Source: Euglena gracilis
Lineage: Eukaryota; Euglenida; Euglenophyceae; Euglenales
Direction: 5' to 3'
Assembly (NCBI GenBank): GCA_039621445.1
Contig: CP154954.1
Span: 11,774,716 to 11,838,715, forward strand
Length of the DNA stretch: 64,000 nucleotides
In this document: piece after piece, positions 1 to 11,929 of the stretch
Layout of the letters: the number at the start of each line of letters is the position of its first letter
How positions within the stretch are numbered: position 1 is the first letter of the stretch
Position numbers and translations under genes: made by a program
The notes under the pieces: generated by a model
Database searches by the model: none
The model's input: the letters and a program-made list of their open reading frames with translations, nothing else
Told to the model about the DNA's origin: nothing

Positions 1-150
1 TGCATCGCCCAGCATCGCCCAGCATCGGAACCCCACCTCTGGTCTCCAAAATTCCAGCATCGCCCAGCATCGCCCAGCATCGCCCAGCATCGCCCAGCAT
101 CATCAGAGGTGCTTGGCCACCAGGGGGTGGATCGCCACCCTTTGCCTCTG
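1..150. repeat. AGCATCGCCC decamer tandem repeat
   Basis: The 10-base word AGCATCGCCC is repeated in two blocks separated by a short spacer mentioning CCCCACCTCTGGTC. The same word recurs at about 4308-4340, 29256-29288 and 30055-30150. The last of these shares the spacer and the following CATCATCAGAGGTGCTTGG, so it is a dispersed copy of the same element. No function is evident. Confidence 0.85.
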
Positions 151-1090
151 GTGGCCTTGTCTAGGGCACTAATTGACCAGGTTTTGGTCAACAGCTCTTT
201 GCAGCAAATGGGATGGTGATGCATTTCCCCCGATAAGGCCTGGAAAGGATGGGGGTCCTTAGACAAGTGAATAAGCGCGAATGAAAAAAAAAATGTGGTG
301 CTTCACACCAAAACTGATTTCCCAACCTTTTGGTGCTTGTTCATCTTGGAGGCATTAGGTCACGGTTTGGAAAAAAGCTCAACTTCCTCTGGGTGGACGG
401 GCCGACATCAGAGGTGAAACCGAGAGAAAATATCATCGGGGTTCAGTGAACTCCTGTGCGTTTGGTGAAAAATATTGGACGTAAACAAGCCCTGTGCAGG
501 CAAGGACAGTCATCCCTAATTTTTGGCCTCCGGTGGGATCCGGTGGGATCCGGTGGGATCCGGTAGCTGTCCTTGCCTGGCCCATAAGGAAATGCGCATC
601 CAAAAAAGCATGCAAAATTCATTGGCACTGGATCGAAACCACAAGAAGCTCAACAAACCTTAATCCATACCCGTAAAGGAATTCTGAATGGTAGGTATTT
701 TCTGCAGAAAATTTTATTTGGAAAAATGTTGGACAAAATGTTATCTGGAAGGGAAAAATGATGGTTGCAAAACCCTTTTTTGAGGAAATGCAAAAGCGCT
801 GATTCCAAAAATTGTATTTTTCCAACTCAAAAATTTAAAAAAAAAACTGAAAAACATTTTTTCAATTCAATTTTAAGGAAGGTTCCAGGTGCTTCGTTTT
901 TAGGTTCTTGCTGGAGAAGTTTGCTGAAGCCATGAGCACAGGGATCCCCACCATTTCAGAAGAGACAATCATTTGCCATATGCGGCATCCAAGCTGTCTG
1001 CCATTTCACATTTTCCGGAGGTCAGGTCAAAAAGTCATTTAAAGCTCCACACGTGGGCAAAAACATTCAATGGTCATAAAAAATTCAAGC
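151..1090. other. Non-coding stretch, no gene seen
   Basis: No recognisable protein or RNA gene is present. At 533-566 the 10-base word CGGTGGGATC is repeated about three times. The rest is AT-leaning sequence with A and T homopolymers. Short open frames on both strands look random and match nothing I know. Confidence 0.6.
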
Positions 1091-1530
1091 CGCAAAATTA
1101 TTTTCATTTTGGGGCAATTTGGGGCATTTCGGGCGAAACTTGAGACATTTTGGGCCATTTTAGGCCACTTTAGTCCATTTTAGGCCTTGTCAGGCCATTT
1201 TTGCTATAGCTGCTGGGTTGCAATTTAGTGGTCAGATATCAATCCTTTTTAGCTTCACACAAATGGGATAAAATGTGTTTGCTTGTTTGTTTGTCAGAGG
1301 GGCAGGCTCCTCAACCATCGTCCACCAAATCCACCGGTTGCCATCCACATACACGGAAATCATCACCTGATGGCTTCAAATTGTCCACCGAAAAGAAATT
1401 TTGTGCAACAGAATATTTCCCATTTTAGGCCATTTCAGGTCATTCCAGGGACCCCCCCCCATAGGGGGTCAAAAGGTCATTGTAGGCCATATTTGGCCAT
1501 TTCAGGGCATTTTGGGCCATTTTAACGAAA
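1090..1530. repeat. GGCCATTTT-type low-complexity repeat
   Basis: Degenerate copies of GGCCATTTT/GGGCATTTT occur every 10-20 bases. The same simple phrase forms larger arrays at 14430-14790 and 32465-32815, and appears as its reverse complement (GGCCAAAA) at 16855-17180 and 34695-35030. It is a dispersed simple-sequence family rather than a gene. Confidence 0.7.
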
Positions 1531-2189
1531 TGTGGTACACACGGGTTGATTCCAACTGGGGAAACCCATAGAAAAGCCAGCAAGAGCCAAAGGCAAAGGC
1601 GGCTGTGGTCAACAGCCCATGGAGGCAACCTCTGAGCAGGATTCCCTGCCGGTTGCGCCGCTTCCACACCTCAATCGTAACAGCTTGCCGCACGGCTTCC
1701 GGGCAGCGACTCCCAGAGGAATGGGGAGAGACTTCTTCGGAAACGGAGTTTTCGGGGTGATTCTTTTTACTCCATACCGAGCTTCGGTCTGGATTCCACT
1801 TCCACTTCCAAGTTCAAAACCTACGACAGCGTAAAATCCGCACATGACCCACGTGACCCAGCAGGTTGGACTTCAAACAAAAATCCTCACCAATTCAGCA
1901 TTTCAGAACAACTGAAGGAGCCTGGCCCGAAATAGGGGAAAGCGTGGGAAGCTGTACAATTAGGTGTCGGCGGGGGCGATTGGTTGATGGGCGCAGGCTG
2001 AATCCGTCAAACTTGCTACTTTCAAATACTGAAGGCCAACGTCCTCCTCGTCCCAGAAATTCAGGAAGTCGTACACAAAATAGGGATTCACAACAAATGT
2101 TTGTGTTGGTCACCCAGATAGTTTGACTTCGCCCCTAAAAATGTAACGCCCCCTGAGGATCTTGAAATCCCACCAAAATGAAAAGTTGA

Positions 2190-2625
2190 GGGAGCTAAAT
2201 ATTTGGGGGGGGTGGCTGCAGGAACCCGCCCCCCCCCCTTTGTTGTACAACCGGGTTCTTGCAACCTGCGACCGGGGGGTGGTCATAAATGAGGGGGGCG
2301 GTCGTAGGTAAAGTGGTTTTAACAGGGGTTTTCTTAAGGACCCCGGAGGGGTCCAGCCTCCGGCTGGCAAAAAGGCTGCTGGCTGGAAACGAGCTGCTTG
2401 CTGGACATCCCCCGGGGGGAATGGGGGGGACGGGGCATGAAAAGCAACGACACTTGGAAACAACAGCATCATCCACGGAACATATTCAAAAATACAAAAA
2501 AATTCGCAACCTGCAACCTGCGACCGGGGGGGGATGATCATTAACACCCCCATGACCTGCAACCTGTGACCGGGGGGTGGTCGTAAATGAGGGGTGGTCG
2601 TACCATGGGGGGGGGGGGTAAGTTT
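2190..2625. repeat. GGTCGTAAATGAGG-type repeat cluster
   Basis: Two blocks at 2250-2320 and 2505-2620 carry the phrase CAACCTGTGACCGGGG followed by GGTCGTAAATGAGG. The same phrases make up the TA-flanked element at 24795-25023, so this is probably an older, interrupted relative of it. I could not find clean inverted-repeat ends here. Confidence 0.5.
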
Positions 2626-2811
2626 CTCATTCAGATGGACCATCGCAATGTCCAACTCAACTCAAGTAGAATACACTGCAACCGGTGTTCAACAAATGAT
2701 GCAGCAGTGGGGACGCTTCAGCAGGATGCCATAGGTACCAAGTATCTTGGCACACGCAATTCGCACATTCTGAATGCGTCAAAAAAAAACAAACACGAAA
2801 AATGATTTCTT

Positions 2812-3297
2812 TTACAGGTGGTAATAATATATACAAAAATCCTCAAACAGTGGTACATCAGCGGGTAAATCCCACCAATGAAAACACTCATAGGATAATT
2901 GGTGAAACCAATCTGCATTCGGATTGACCGGTATGAGGAGAGCTCCGCGACGAGGCGAAGTTGGATTGGGGCCATGGGTTGGAAAGGGGCCATGCCGCGA
3001 AAGCAGCATTGTGGCGAGTCTTCCGATGTCTTGTCCCATCAAGCAGTGACGGTTCACGCCTGACCCACCATCGTTGGTTGACCATTTTCCAATGGGGAAT
3101 GCGAAATGGTCTGGAATCCATGAAACGCAGGTTTTCTTTAATTTGCAGTGATATTCATGTACGTCCTCCCCCCCCCCAAGCCGAATGGACACCAAAATGA
3201 AATCTAGAGAATTAGGCAAACTCTTTGAGCGTGAGTATATGGGCATTTTCATTGCTGTAAAAGCTAACAAACTGGAAGGTCCACACCCCTTGTTCAT
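2812..3297 (-). other. Protein-like open frame of unknown identity, shared by both units
   Basis: A minus-strand frame of 161 codons lies at the very start of unit 1. The last about 100 codons recur in unit 2 (26842-27147) with few changes and one small in-frame difference. Its C-terminal part contains ALLIPVNPNADWFHQL and LPADVPLFED. This spacing of an aliphatic strand, W-F and L-P-x-x-x-P-L-F loosely recalls the C-terminal end of RT-RNase H proteins of DIRS-like retroelements. That resemblance is weak and I do not assign a function. The ATG-to-stop limits are arbitrary; it may be a fragment of a dead mobile element. Confidence 0.2.
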
Positions 3298-3724
3298 TGG
3301 GCAAGGGGGTTCATTACAAATGGGGGGGAGGTGTAAGCATCTAAAAACGCAAACAGGGAGTCAATGGACAGACAACCACAAACAAAGCACCCTCTGTTAC
3401 CACAGGCAAAGACATGTTAGGGTCAAAGCGGTCGCAGTGCAACGAATGAGGTGGGAAGGAAGAAAGCGTTCTCTAACTATACTCCAGCAAGCAGGGCGGA
3501 ACGGAAATGAATTTTGAAGACCTTGGTCAGATTGTAGGTGCAAAGGTTCAGGACCAATGCAGCCGAATCGAGTGCCAATGCGAAAAACCAGCGTGATGGG
3601 ACAATTTGAAATAAAAAAAAATCAACACCTGTAATCAAAAACCAAACACATAAATTCACACAAACAAAAACGCGCGCAGGCACGCATACGTATTGCATTA
3701 TGCCTTGGGATACCTGGGGGTCCA

Positions 3725-4065
3725 AAAACTAGCCACTAGAAAAGCCACTAGCTGGACCCCTCTCTCCTGGGAGGTCCAGGGTCCGGGGCCCCCCAGGTAC
3801 CCCAACTGGAAAACTCACCCCAACTAGCTGCTCGCCCAGGTGGAAATGGGTTTTTGTGTGTTGTTTTGGCTGGTTTTTTTTCCAGGAAAAATACCAAAAA
3901 TTGCAAATTGGGTATGTTTGGCAGGTTTTGGGGGTCAAATAAAAAGTTTCCGGTGCTTTGTGCCAGTCACTTGTGGAAAAAAAAACACCACCTGGCCTGC
4001 AAGCGGAACCCCCTGGGGGGTCCAAGCCAAGTTTGGACTAGCTGCAGTCGACACCCCCCAGAGTT
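3725..4065. repeat. CTAG-rich dispersed repeat (family D), copy 1
   Basis: About 340 bp with recurring ACTAGC motifs. It begins near CCACTAGAAAAGCCACTAG and ends with TTTGGACTAGCTGCAGTC. It shares order of motifs (AACTGGAAAA, GGCTG, TTCCAG, GGACTAGCTGCAGTC) with 4428-4765 and their unit 2 counterparts at 27747-28085 and 30226-30560. A partial copy is at about 61170-61310. It is non-coding. Confidence 0.6.
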
Positions 4066-4427
4066 CCTATCCTAGAATTTCTTTGAAACACCATCATTTT
4101 TGTGTCTAGAATTGAATGGGGTTCGGTGGTCCCAGGAACCCTTTCTAGTTGGCTAGCAAAATGGACCCCCAGGCAGGTATAGATGGGAAGCCTTTCAGTT
4201 TTGAGTTAGGCGGGGGGTCCGAACCCCCCCTGGGGGCTACACGTGACGTGGTAGCCCCCCCCCCGGATGTTGGGAGCAAGCACCTCTGGTCACCAATGCC
4301 CTTGGGCCCAGCATCGCCCAGCATCGCCCAGCATCGCCTTTGAAGCCCTTGGAGGTGTACCTCTTGACCCACATTCACTCAGATACCTGCCTCCAGAGCA
4401 TCCACTATAGCACTAGCATACACTTCA

Positions 4428-4765
4428 TCCAATCGGCTAGACACTGGAAAAAATGGACTAGCTAGAACCCCCCTCCCCCCCGGGGGGGGGGGGGGGGGTC
4501 CGGGGGTCCCCCGAACTGGAAAAATGAGGTTTTTAATAGGTTTTTGGCTGATTTTGTTCCAGAAATTGCCAAAAATGGCCAAAAACGGGCATTTTTGGCC
4601 ATTTTGGGGGGTCCCAAAAATTTTTTGGCGCTTCGGTCACTGGAAAAAAAAATTCCACTAGCTAGCCCTGCTAGCAGACCCCCCCCCCGGGGGGTCTGCT
4701 AGAAATCCCACCAGCCAAATTTGGACTAGCTGCAGTCCAGCCCCCCCGGGAGGGGGGGGGGGGTA
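4428..4765. repeat. CTAG-rich dispersed repeat (family D), copy 2
   Basis: Second copy of the family next to 3725-4065. It holds GGACTAGCTAG, AACTGGAAAAATGAGG, CCACTAGCTAGC and TTTGGACTAGCTGCAGTC, with C- and G-runs between them. In unit 2 the copy at 30226-30560 is preceded by an extra 844 bp that unit 1 lacks. Confidence 0.6.
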
Positions 4766-5024
4766 CTGCAATCCCTTAAGCAAATGCCTGACCCCCACCC
4801 ACCCCCTACTTGGCAGGTTTCAAAAGATGCGAAAAGTTTTCCTCTGGTGCTACACCCGACGTGGGTCTTTTTTGGGGGGTCTTATATTTAAATTTTTGCT
4901 CGATCGCAGGGGTGGGGAATTGACATTGGAGGCCTTTGGATAAATTGCAGGAAAAATTGCCGGGAAATTGCAGGGATTGCGGAAATTCGGTTTTGGGATT
5001 TAATATACTTCTGCTGGAGAGGAC

Positions 5025-5037
5025 ATTAGAAAATTTT
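5025..5037. repeat. Target-site duplication, left copy
   Basis: The 13-mer ATTAGAAAATTTT immediately precedes the LINE. An identical copy follows it at 12809-12821. The unoccupied site in unit 2 (30825-30837) carries it once. The A4T4 core fits the TTTT/AA nicking preference known for APE-type LINE endonucleases. Confidence 0.93.
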
Positions 5038-5514
5038 GCCGTCAGCGGGGCTACCACCGCTCGACGGTGCCCTATCCTCTGTGGGATGAGGTGGTAACCA
5101 CTTTGTGGTGAACGGGTGCACAGCCGGTAGCGTTGTGTCTTTACCCGTCCTGCCTCTTCCTTTTTATCCCCCCCTTCTTGCTCCGGAACGGCCCTTGGTG
5201 CTTGGGAAGTTTCCCAAGATTTTTTGGTGGAGAGTGGAGTGTTTGGCTCTTTCCCATATTGAATCTTCTGGTTGGACAAGTTAAGGAATGATTGCTGCCA
5301 ATCCTTCTGTGAATGTGGGATGTGCCTATTCATGGCAGAATATATGAACTCCCGTAAGCCTAGTTGTGATTGTTACGTATTGATTGCTAATCACAAAAAC
5401 AAAACATAAAATCCATCTCTTTGGACAAATGATATTAATATGGTCGGTTATTGGAAACCGCCCATAGTCGCCCCTGGGCCCCCCTAAAACCTTGGCCCAA
5501 AACACTGTTCTTGT

Positions 5515-5582
5515 TTGAAACCGTGTTTTGGGCGAAGATTTAAGACTTTCAAAGTCTCGAAATCGGCCCAAACACGGTTTCA
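5515..5582 (+). promoter_or_regulatory. Inverted repeat in the LINE 5' region
   Basis: TGAAACCGTGTTTTGGGC (5516-5533) is mirrored by GCCCAAACACGGTTTCA (5566-5582), one base shorter. Nested inside is AGACTTTCAAAGTCT at 5543-5557, itself a palindrome. The RNA would fold into a two-part hairpin about 500 bases from the element's 5' end. A role in translation or promoter activity is a guess. Confidence 0.5.
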
Positions 5583-5658
5583 ATGCAAAAAGCTGAATGT
5601 TGGAGCTCTTATGGTTTTAAGACATACCGATTACTGACGGGATTTAAAACAAAATGGC

Positions 5659-7061
5659 ATGTTATGGACCCCTGCAGGAATGGTGCGCGGCATGTACGCA
5701 ACTGGCCCCAGTGGGGTGACCTCTCAGGACCAACTGGCCATGCTCAAGTCCCTCCAAGGTCATTTGGCACAATTACCTCATTCCACCAATTTCGTCAATC
5801 TGGTGTACTCCATTTTATTTGCGGCTCCGTTCAGACTTCCTCGGATTGTTCGGTTACAATTTTATTTGTTGCAAGTTTTTTAAGGCATCCAATATATCCC
5901 CAAGAAAGGTATTTTGCGGATTTAGGGGGGGGGGGTGGCGGGATACATTAGTTGTGTTTTTTTTCTAGGGGGACCAATAGGAATGTGTAAAGTAGTCGAG
6001 GTGGTGCGGGTTGAGTTTTTAAGAAAATATTTGTCGTTTTTTCACGTTAACTGGCTCTTTGAACCCTTTCCTTTGCCACCTTGCAAAGGTCTGTTGGTAC
6101 ACAGTGGGTGTAGATTAAGGTCAAGGAGAATGGGATGATCATTTATTTGGCCTTTCTACTTCTTTTTGGTTTCTTTTGTTTGTTTGTTTGTGTGTTTTTT
6201 TGGTTGTTTGTTTTCTTTCTCGGAACCCGAGTCAACCTGGTTTCCCACATGGGACCTCGGTGGGTTGCACTGTGTCGTTGATCTTCCCACGCTTCGGGCT
6301 GCTTTACTGGTCCTGGTCAGAGGGATTTCCTCCAAAACCCAATTAAAAGCCTTCCAAAGGCTTGTGGAGGAGCATCTTAGAAAGCAACTTCCCTCTACGT
6401 CTGCAGAAGATCAATTTTCTGTTTCTGTTTGTTTGTAGTTTTCCCCCATCCCCCCCCCGTTCTTGTTGTTTTTATCTCTCTTGTTTTCTTTGGAGGATAA
6501 CAGGAATGTTTGGTCATTCGCAATTTTTTTTGTTGTTTTTTTGGTTCATTTTGATTCTTGTTTCCCCCCTCTCTTAATTTATTATAATAAAGCCTGCTGA
6601 AGACCTGGATTGGTTTCTGCAAGGTGAGCCCACAACCCCTGTCCCATCTGCTCCATCCTCCTCTTCCTCCGGCAGCTTACATTCCCTAGGACTTCCTTCG
6701 TCTTTTTGGCCCCGCCATAATCAGCACCAATAATCAGGTCAAAGTTGATTTCCTCAAAGGAATAGTGCAAAGATTGGATTGTGTGGACAACCATGGTTTC
6801 TATTTTGAAAAGACCTGCGATGCCAAGGGATGTTGGAATTGTGGGTCTGTTTTTTCGGCTGATGGTTCGTGTCCGGGTTGTTTGTGTAGTTTGTTTTTCC
6901 ACATTCCGTGCAACACGCAAACAGAATCCTTTATGGGGAACATGGATGGGCGAGCAAATGGGCTAAAGTGCTCCCTAGCAGGCCTCGCATTCTGTCGATG
7001 GGTGGGGTCTACGTGTCCCCTCCTATCATCAATGATGATGCCTTTTTGGTGTTCTTTTTGA
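5659..7061 (+). pseudogene. LINE ORF1-like region with cysteine-rich finger, frames broken
   Basis: Protein-like pieces occur in different plus frames: 5659-5883, about 6236-6437 and about 6714-7061. The second piece is amphipathic with VEEHLRKQLPSTSAEDQF near its end. The third contains, at 6831-6911, a zinc-finger-like pattern C-x2-C-x9-C-P-G-C-x-C-x4-H-x2-C. Position upstream of the endonuclease and a cysteine-rich motif fit a LINE ORF1, which normally encodes a nucleic-acid-binding protein. No intact start-to-stop frame covers the region, so this copy has decayed or contains sequence errors. A related finger pattern lies outside the LINE at 16558-16636. Confidence 0.5.
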
Positions 7062-7208
7062 TTCCCAAGAATATGCCTCCTCCTCCCAATTTTCCCATCC
7101 CTCCCCTGACCAATGAGGAAGTGCGGTGCACATACTCTTCTTTGTGCTCACAATGTGGAAGGCCCAAGGCAGAAAACATCAAAGTTTTGACAAACACAAT
7201 GCCTTTTT

Positions 7209-8410
7209 TTGTCAAGCGTGCGTTGTGCATCCGTTTGGATAAGGGACACTTCTGCCAACAAAGTCTTTGCTCAACAGTCTCGTTGGGATCTTTATGGTCT
7301 TCCCCTGGAATTTGTGTTACCAGTCACTCCTCGTTTTTTGTTTGATTGCACCCGGAACAGGCCCCCTGATCTCAGGTTTTGGGTGAAGGAATTGGATGTA
7401 AAACTGCCCCCGCTTGTCTCCAATTCTCGGACTCCTAGTTGTTGGAGGATCATGGATTTGAATTGTGGAGGTGGTTCCTCGCTTCCTGAGGTTTGTGATT
7501 TGATGTCTCTTTTGGATCCAGATTTAATATTCCTTCAGGAATTGTGGGAGACCGACCCTCGGGACGAGATTGCTTTTCGCATGTTATATTCCTCAGTGCC
7601 TTCCGTGATTGTGGTCAAGGCTTGTGTATAATGGTGCATCGAAGAGTGTTGGGTCCAAATTCTGCATCACAATCCCCCCCTCTGATTCTCCATGATTGTA
7701 GACCTTGTGGCTAGCTCTGGGGTTTCATGTGGGTTCTTCATCTTTCCTTTTGATAAATGTGCATCTTGACCCTTCTTTCAACATGACACAAAAGGTGGAG
7801 GAAATGCATTTGATGGGTGCCTTGATTCATAAGTCCAAAGCAGGCTGTCTGGTGGCGGGTGATTTCAACGTACACCGGACTGCACATTCATTGATGGAAC
7901 ACTCAACACGTGCTTTTGGTGTCCCGGGTTTGAGGATACCGTATCCTATGGGGCTCAACACAAATCACACACGAGCAGGTAATCGGCTTTCAGACACAGA
8001 GATTGATTATATATATGCGAGTGATTTTTTCCCCCTCAAATGGCATGGCCTGATTCCGGGTCCGTCTTCCATTGATCGTGTGGTTAACGACCTCATTATA
8101 CCACATGTTTTTTCTAATTCTCCTTCTTGGAAGAGGTTTCAGTTTGTTAATGTCCCCGTTTCAAAAATTCAACAGGTGGCAATACTCCTGTCATTTTTCT
8201 GGTTTTGGTTGCGTGGTCAAGGTGCACATCCCAATTTGTGGCTGCGTGTTTACTGGTTTTTGGCTGATAGAGTTTTTGCTCCTCATGATCAACACTCCTT
8301 GGCTAAGTCTCTCATACAATTGGGGTTGGCATATGCCGACCGCCGCTCGGGTGATCTTGTCATGCAATGGAGGAGCAAAATGTGTGGAGCATCATTTTTT
8401 TTGGCTGTTC
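7209..8410 (+). pseudogene. LINE ORF2 part 1: APE-type endonuclease domain
   Basis: The first piece (7209-7631) carries the N-terminal endonuclease signature RIMDLNCGGGSS followed by LLDPDLIFLQELW, the strand bearing the metal-binding glutamate. After frame changes near 7615 and 7710, the second piece (7705-8418) holds INVHLDPS, LVAGDFNV (G-D-F-N motif, about 7849-7872), EIDYIYAS and SIDRVVND, the expected order of the endonuclease/exonuclease/phosphatase fold. In the retrotransposon this enzyme nicks the target to prime reverse transcription. At least two frameshifts split it, and the region after about 8150 no longer looks like the domain. Confidence 0.85.
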
Positions 8411-8740
8411 AGCCATGAAGTCGCTTTGCAAAGCAGCCCAACCTCCTTAACAACAAAAGTGATCAACACATGTTCCAAAAAGCCGGGGCCGTATCCCAAA
8501 TTGGCTGCTGGCCGGGGGGGGGGGGACGGACTCCTTGGCAAGCCTTCAGAAGAGGAAATCATCAGTCAATTTAAAATGTATCATGCCAATCGGGGTTTAT
8601 CCATGAATGTTGGCCATTTGTACGCAGACCTGGACGTGGTATTGAATCTTCCATAGGATGATCCCTCTTTCTTTCATCTATTTGAGGCCCGTCGGGAAGG
8701 GTTTTGGAACAATGATCTCATCAGTCGATGCCTGCATCTC

Positions 8741-10174
8741 TTGGCTCGGCCAATACGATGCTTTGATTCCATCCGAGGCATCACAGAGTCTCTGCGTTGC
8801 GGAGGTTTCAATGCCACTTCACTGTATTCGCTCCCCATTGCAGTTCTACAGCACCTTACCTTGGCAGGCATGGTGGCTTTGAGCCATTATGTGTTTCTTC
8901 TACGGGGTCTCCCAAAGGCCCTGAGTAATGAAGTCATTCAATTGGCCATTCCCAAGGGGGGTCCACAACGTTTGTTCATTTCTTATCGGCCCATCAAACT
9001 CGGATCCGCCATAAAACGTGCGGAGGCTGGGTCAGTTCATTTAGAGGCAAGTTTTCGCGCTGAAGTGGATGGTTCTTTCACATCCAACCTCTTATCTTAT
9101 CGGAAGGAAGTGACTCCTTTTATGCTTGCCTTCGCATTGAGGTCCACGATTTTGCTGTGCTTGAAGGAAACATCCAAGGCCCACATTTTGGATGGTGATG
9201 AATCGGGAGCATTTGATACTCCTGGTTGGGACGATTTGGCATTGTTGGATCATATGTGGAAAGGGCAATGTGCTTTTGGTGGTTGGGCTCATCGATTTTG
9301 CGCCACCCAGAGCATTTGTCTTTTTGCACATGAGGGTTTGACACAACCGCTGAAGATAGGGGATGGTCTTTCACAAGGTTGCAAATTTGCTCCGACCGCT
9401 TACAACCTGATTGGCGTTGGGAGGAACATAACTTTCATTAAGTCATGTCAAAGTATGTTGTGTCACCACGGCTTACCCCTTTGTGAATTTATTTATAGTG
9501 ACGATCGCCGATGGGTCAGCCCTTGTGTGAATGCTTTGGCAATTGCAGCACGAGTTGCAAATGCTGTCTCACAGGAAGCGTGTGCAATCAATAACTTGCA
9601 AAAATTGAAGTATGTTGCTTTGAAACGTTGTGCTGATGGTTCCATTTGTACTTTTTGAACTGAAGTTGCCATCAATGATCAGTGGGTGCAGTTTGTGTGC
9701 GAAGTTCCTTTGATGGTGGGGTTATCAATGCAACCTGGTGCCATAAATCTTTCCCTGCTCCCTGGAATCAGAATTCACATACAAAAATTGCGGCAATTCA
9801 TAGAAAAGTTGAATCCAAATTTCCAGTTGACTTTGCGATGTACAATAGCGTATGCGATATCAATATTGGATTATTCCTCCCGCGGCTGTTGTGTTCCATC
9901 AGCAATTTTGACAAAAGTACAACCTTTTCTTAACCAAGTGATACGTTCATGCTTTTCCTTCCCCCCAGACACCCCAATTTCACTGATGACTCTCCCCCTG
10001 GCGCATTTTGGTACGGGTTTTCCAAATGTGACTCATCGAGCCCGACTCCAATTTATTTTGGGTTATTACGAAGAACAATTTTTACAAAAACAATCGATGG
10101 TAGGAACAATTTGTGTAGATTTGCGATGCGTCAATCTAGGGATGATTCTGGCGTGCAGAGTGACTATGCTTTGA
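8741..10174 (+). pseudogene. LINE ORF2 part 2: reverse transcriptase
   Basis: The main open piece is 8741-9658 (about 300 residues). It begins with fingers-like sequence and a short QLAIPKGGPQ stretch. It then shows motif A (DGDESGAFD, about 9191-9217), motif B (GLSQGCKFAP, about 9364-9393) and motif C (FIYSDD, about 9488-9505), the catalytic aspartates of reverse transcriptases. After a stop and frame change, 9686-10174 continues with thumb-like sequence containing LAHFGTGFPNVTHRARLQF, as seen after the palm in LINE proteins. No intact start exists because the preceding frame is interrupted near 8656. The catalytic residues are all kept, which suggests fairly recent inactivation. Confidence 0.92.
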
Positions 10175-10256
10175 TTCGTTCTTTATTTACCCAATTCCGG
10201 CCTCATTTTTTCCCCCATGCCTACCCAGCTTTTGCCTTTCACTTCAGCACGCTTCT

Positions 10257-11100
10257 GTGCTATATATCACAACGAATGCTTCGCCAGTCTCTCCGCAGGA
10301 TGATGGGTTTGATCTTCAGCGAGCGGGGTTGGGTGTTGTCATCACGGACGGCATTGTTTATCAAGAGATCTCGTGGGGGTTATGTTCTGTGGCAGCTTGT
10401 TCCACTGATCTGGAATGGATTGGGAAGCTTTTGGCAGTTTGGTTGGTGCGCTTCTTCCGGGGCAAGATATTACTGTTGTGTGACAACTCATCCGTACAAC
10501 TTTGCAATTTCACACAATGGGTGAAAGTCTCTCCTTGGGTGGACCGTTGGGCAAAGATGCTTTTTGGTTTGCCGGTTTGGGATCGTCACATAGGGTTGGC
10601 TTCAGGCGGAACACAATTCATTTTCTCAAGGATTGGCATGTTCGTGGCAGAAACGGGCATTACTTGGCTGGTTGGGGCTCAACTCATGTGGAATCGACTG
10701 GTTTCCCTTTGGCTGATATGCTCTCTTCTTTGGAGGACCCCCGCTTTCTTTTGCTTTGGATGGAAGGCTTGATTTTTTTCTTGAAGAGATTTGTGACCAA
10801 GCTCTACAAACTGTGCATTTTCTGTGATTTTGTCGCTTACGCTACCCTGAATGCTGGTGCTTTCTGTCGTCTGACATGGAAAAAGTTGGTTTTATCAAGC
10901 GACGTTCCATCAGTCTTGCACAAAATGGCAGCCTACCTGCGTGTTGTGCCCTTTTTGTCTCGGAGTGCTCATTACAATGTGGAATGTCGGTTTTGTCATG
11001 CCGAGGTTGGTTTTTTGCCCAGGCACATTGTTGGATGTGTGGGATTGTATGAAGTATTGATCAAGGCTTTCTCGGAGGTTCTGCAAACAGTATCAACAAG
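10257..11100 (+). pseudogene. LINE ORF2 part 3: RNase H domain and CCHC finger
   Basis: The frame 10257-10772 contains YITTNASP, AGLGVVITDG, a glutamate-bearing helix around STDLEWIGKLLAVW and KILLLCDNSS (about 10463-10492). This is the D-E-D layout of RNase H, though the first aspartate appears as N. After a switch to the frame of 10502-11968, STHVESTGFPLADML gives the last RNase H segment. About 80 residues later CRFCHAEVGFLPRHIVGC (about 10984-11037) forms a C-x2-C-x9-H-x3-C finger typical of the C-terminus of LINE ORF2 proteins. The remaining frame to about 11540 is low-complexity or unrecognised. Confidence 0.75.
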
Positions 11101-11929
11101 ATCATTGGGTTCGATACCGGAAAAATCGGATTTGGCTGCGGTTCTGCAATCTCAAAATGAGATGTGGGTCATTGCACTTCTTCCTGAAGAAAACGTCGTC
11201 TGTGTGCGTCATTTTTTTGAGCAAAAAGGATGGTCGGGCCTCACCGGTGTACCACATCGATTGAGTATGCTTTTCCCCACAAGTGTTCGTTTGGAATTGT
11301 GTGCCATTGTACTCCGGACATTATCAGTTGCCCCGCGAGGATTCTTCACAACATCAGACATCAACATTCCACTGCACACCAATTTTTGGGGGTTGGTGGG
11401 TTGGTCAAGCAACGGCGCACGTGGATGCCAACCGTCGTTCCTAATCCAATGGAGGCTTGCATGGATGTTGCACAATTTGGTCGGTGGTCGTTTGTGTTCT
11501 TCTCGTTCTCTGTCGGTATACCTTCCCCCCCCCCCCCGATGTTTGCATCCTCCTGACCTATTTGATGTAAGGGTCTTTGCTTGTGATGTTAACCATTGTT
11601 ATGTCATCTCAAACCATCCTGGGAGAGGCCCTGCATGCATGCTGTGTGATTGCAACATAGCAGCTCCCTCGTATTGGCACCTCCATCGCTCTTATTCCGA
11701 AGGTGCTACACTTCACGTGTTCTTGTGTATGTCTGTAGCTCATGTATCCTCTTCCCTCCATACACATCTACCATCGCTATGTCAAGCACCAAGGGCATTC
11801 CACTTGCTCATAAACCTCTGCCATGGTGTGCTATTCACACTGCAATGTACACTCTGCAATGTGATTTTATCAATATTATCGTTTTGGTTGGTGCTGCCCC
11901 CTTTTCACCCTGGTCCGACGGGAGTGGTT

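Noticed and set aside
1-150. CRISPR-like array of AGCATCGCCC
   Set aside because: The repeats are 10 bases and contiguous, with no unique spacers, in a eukaryotic context.
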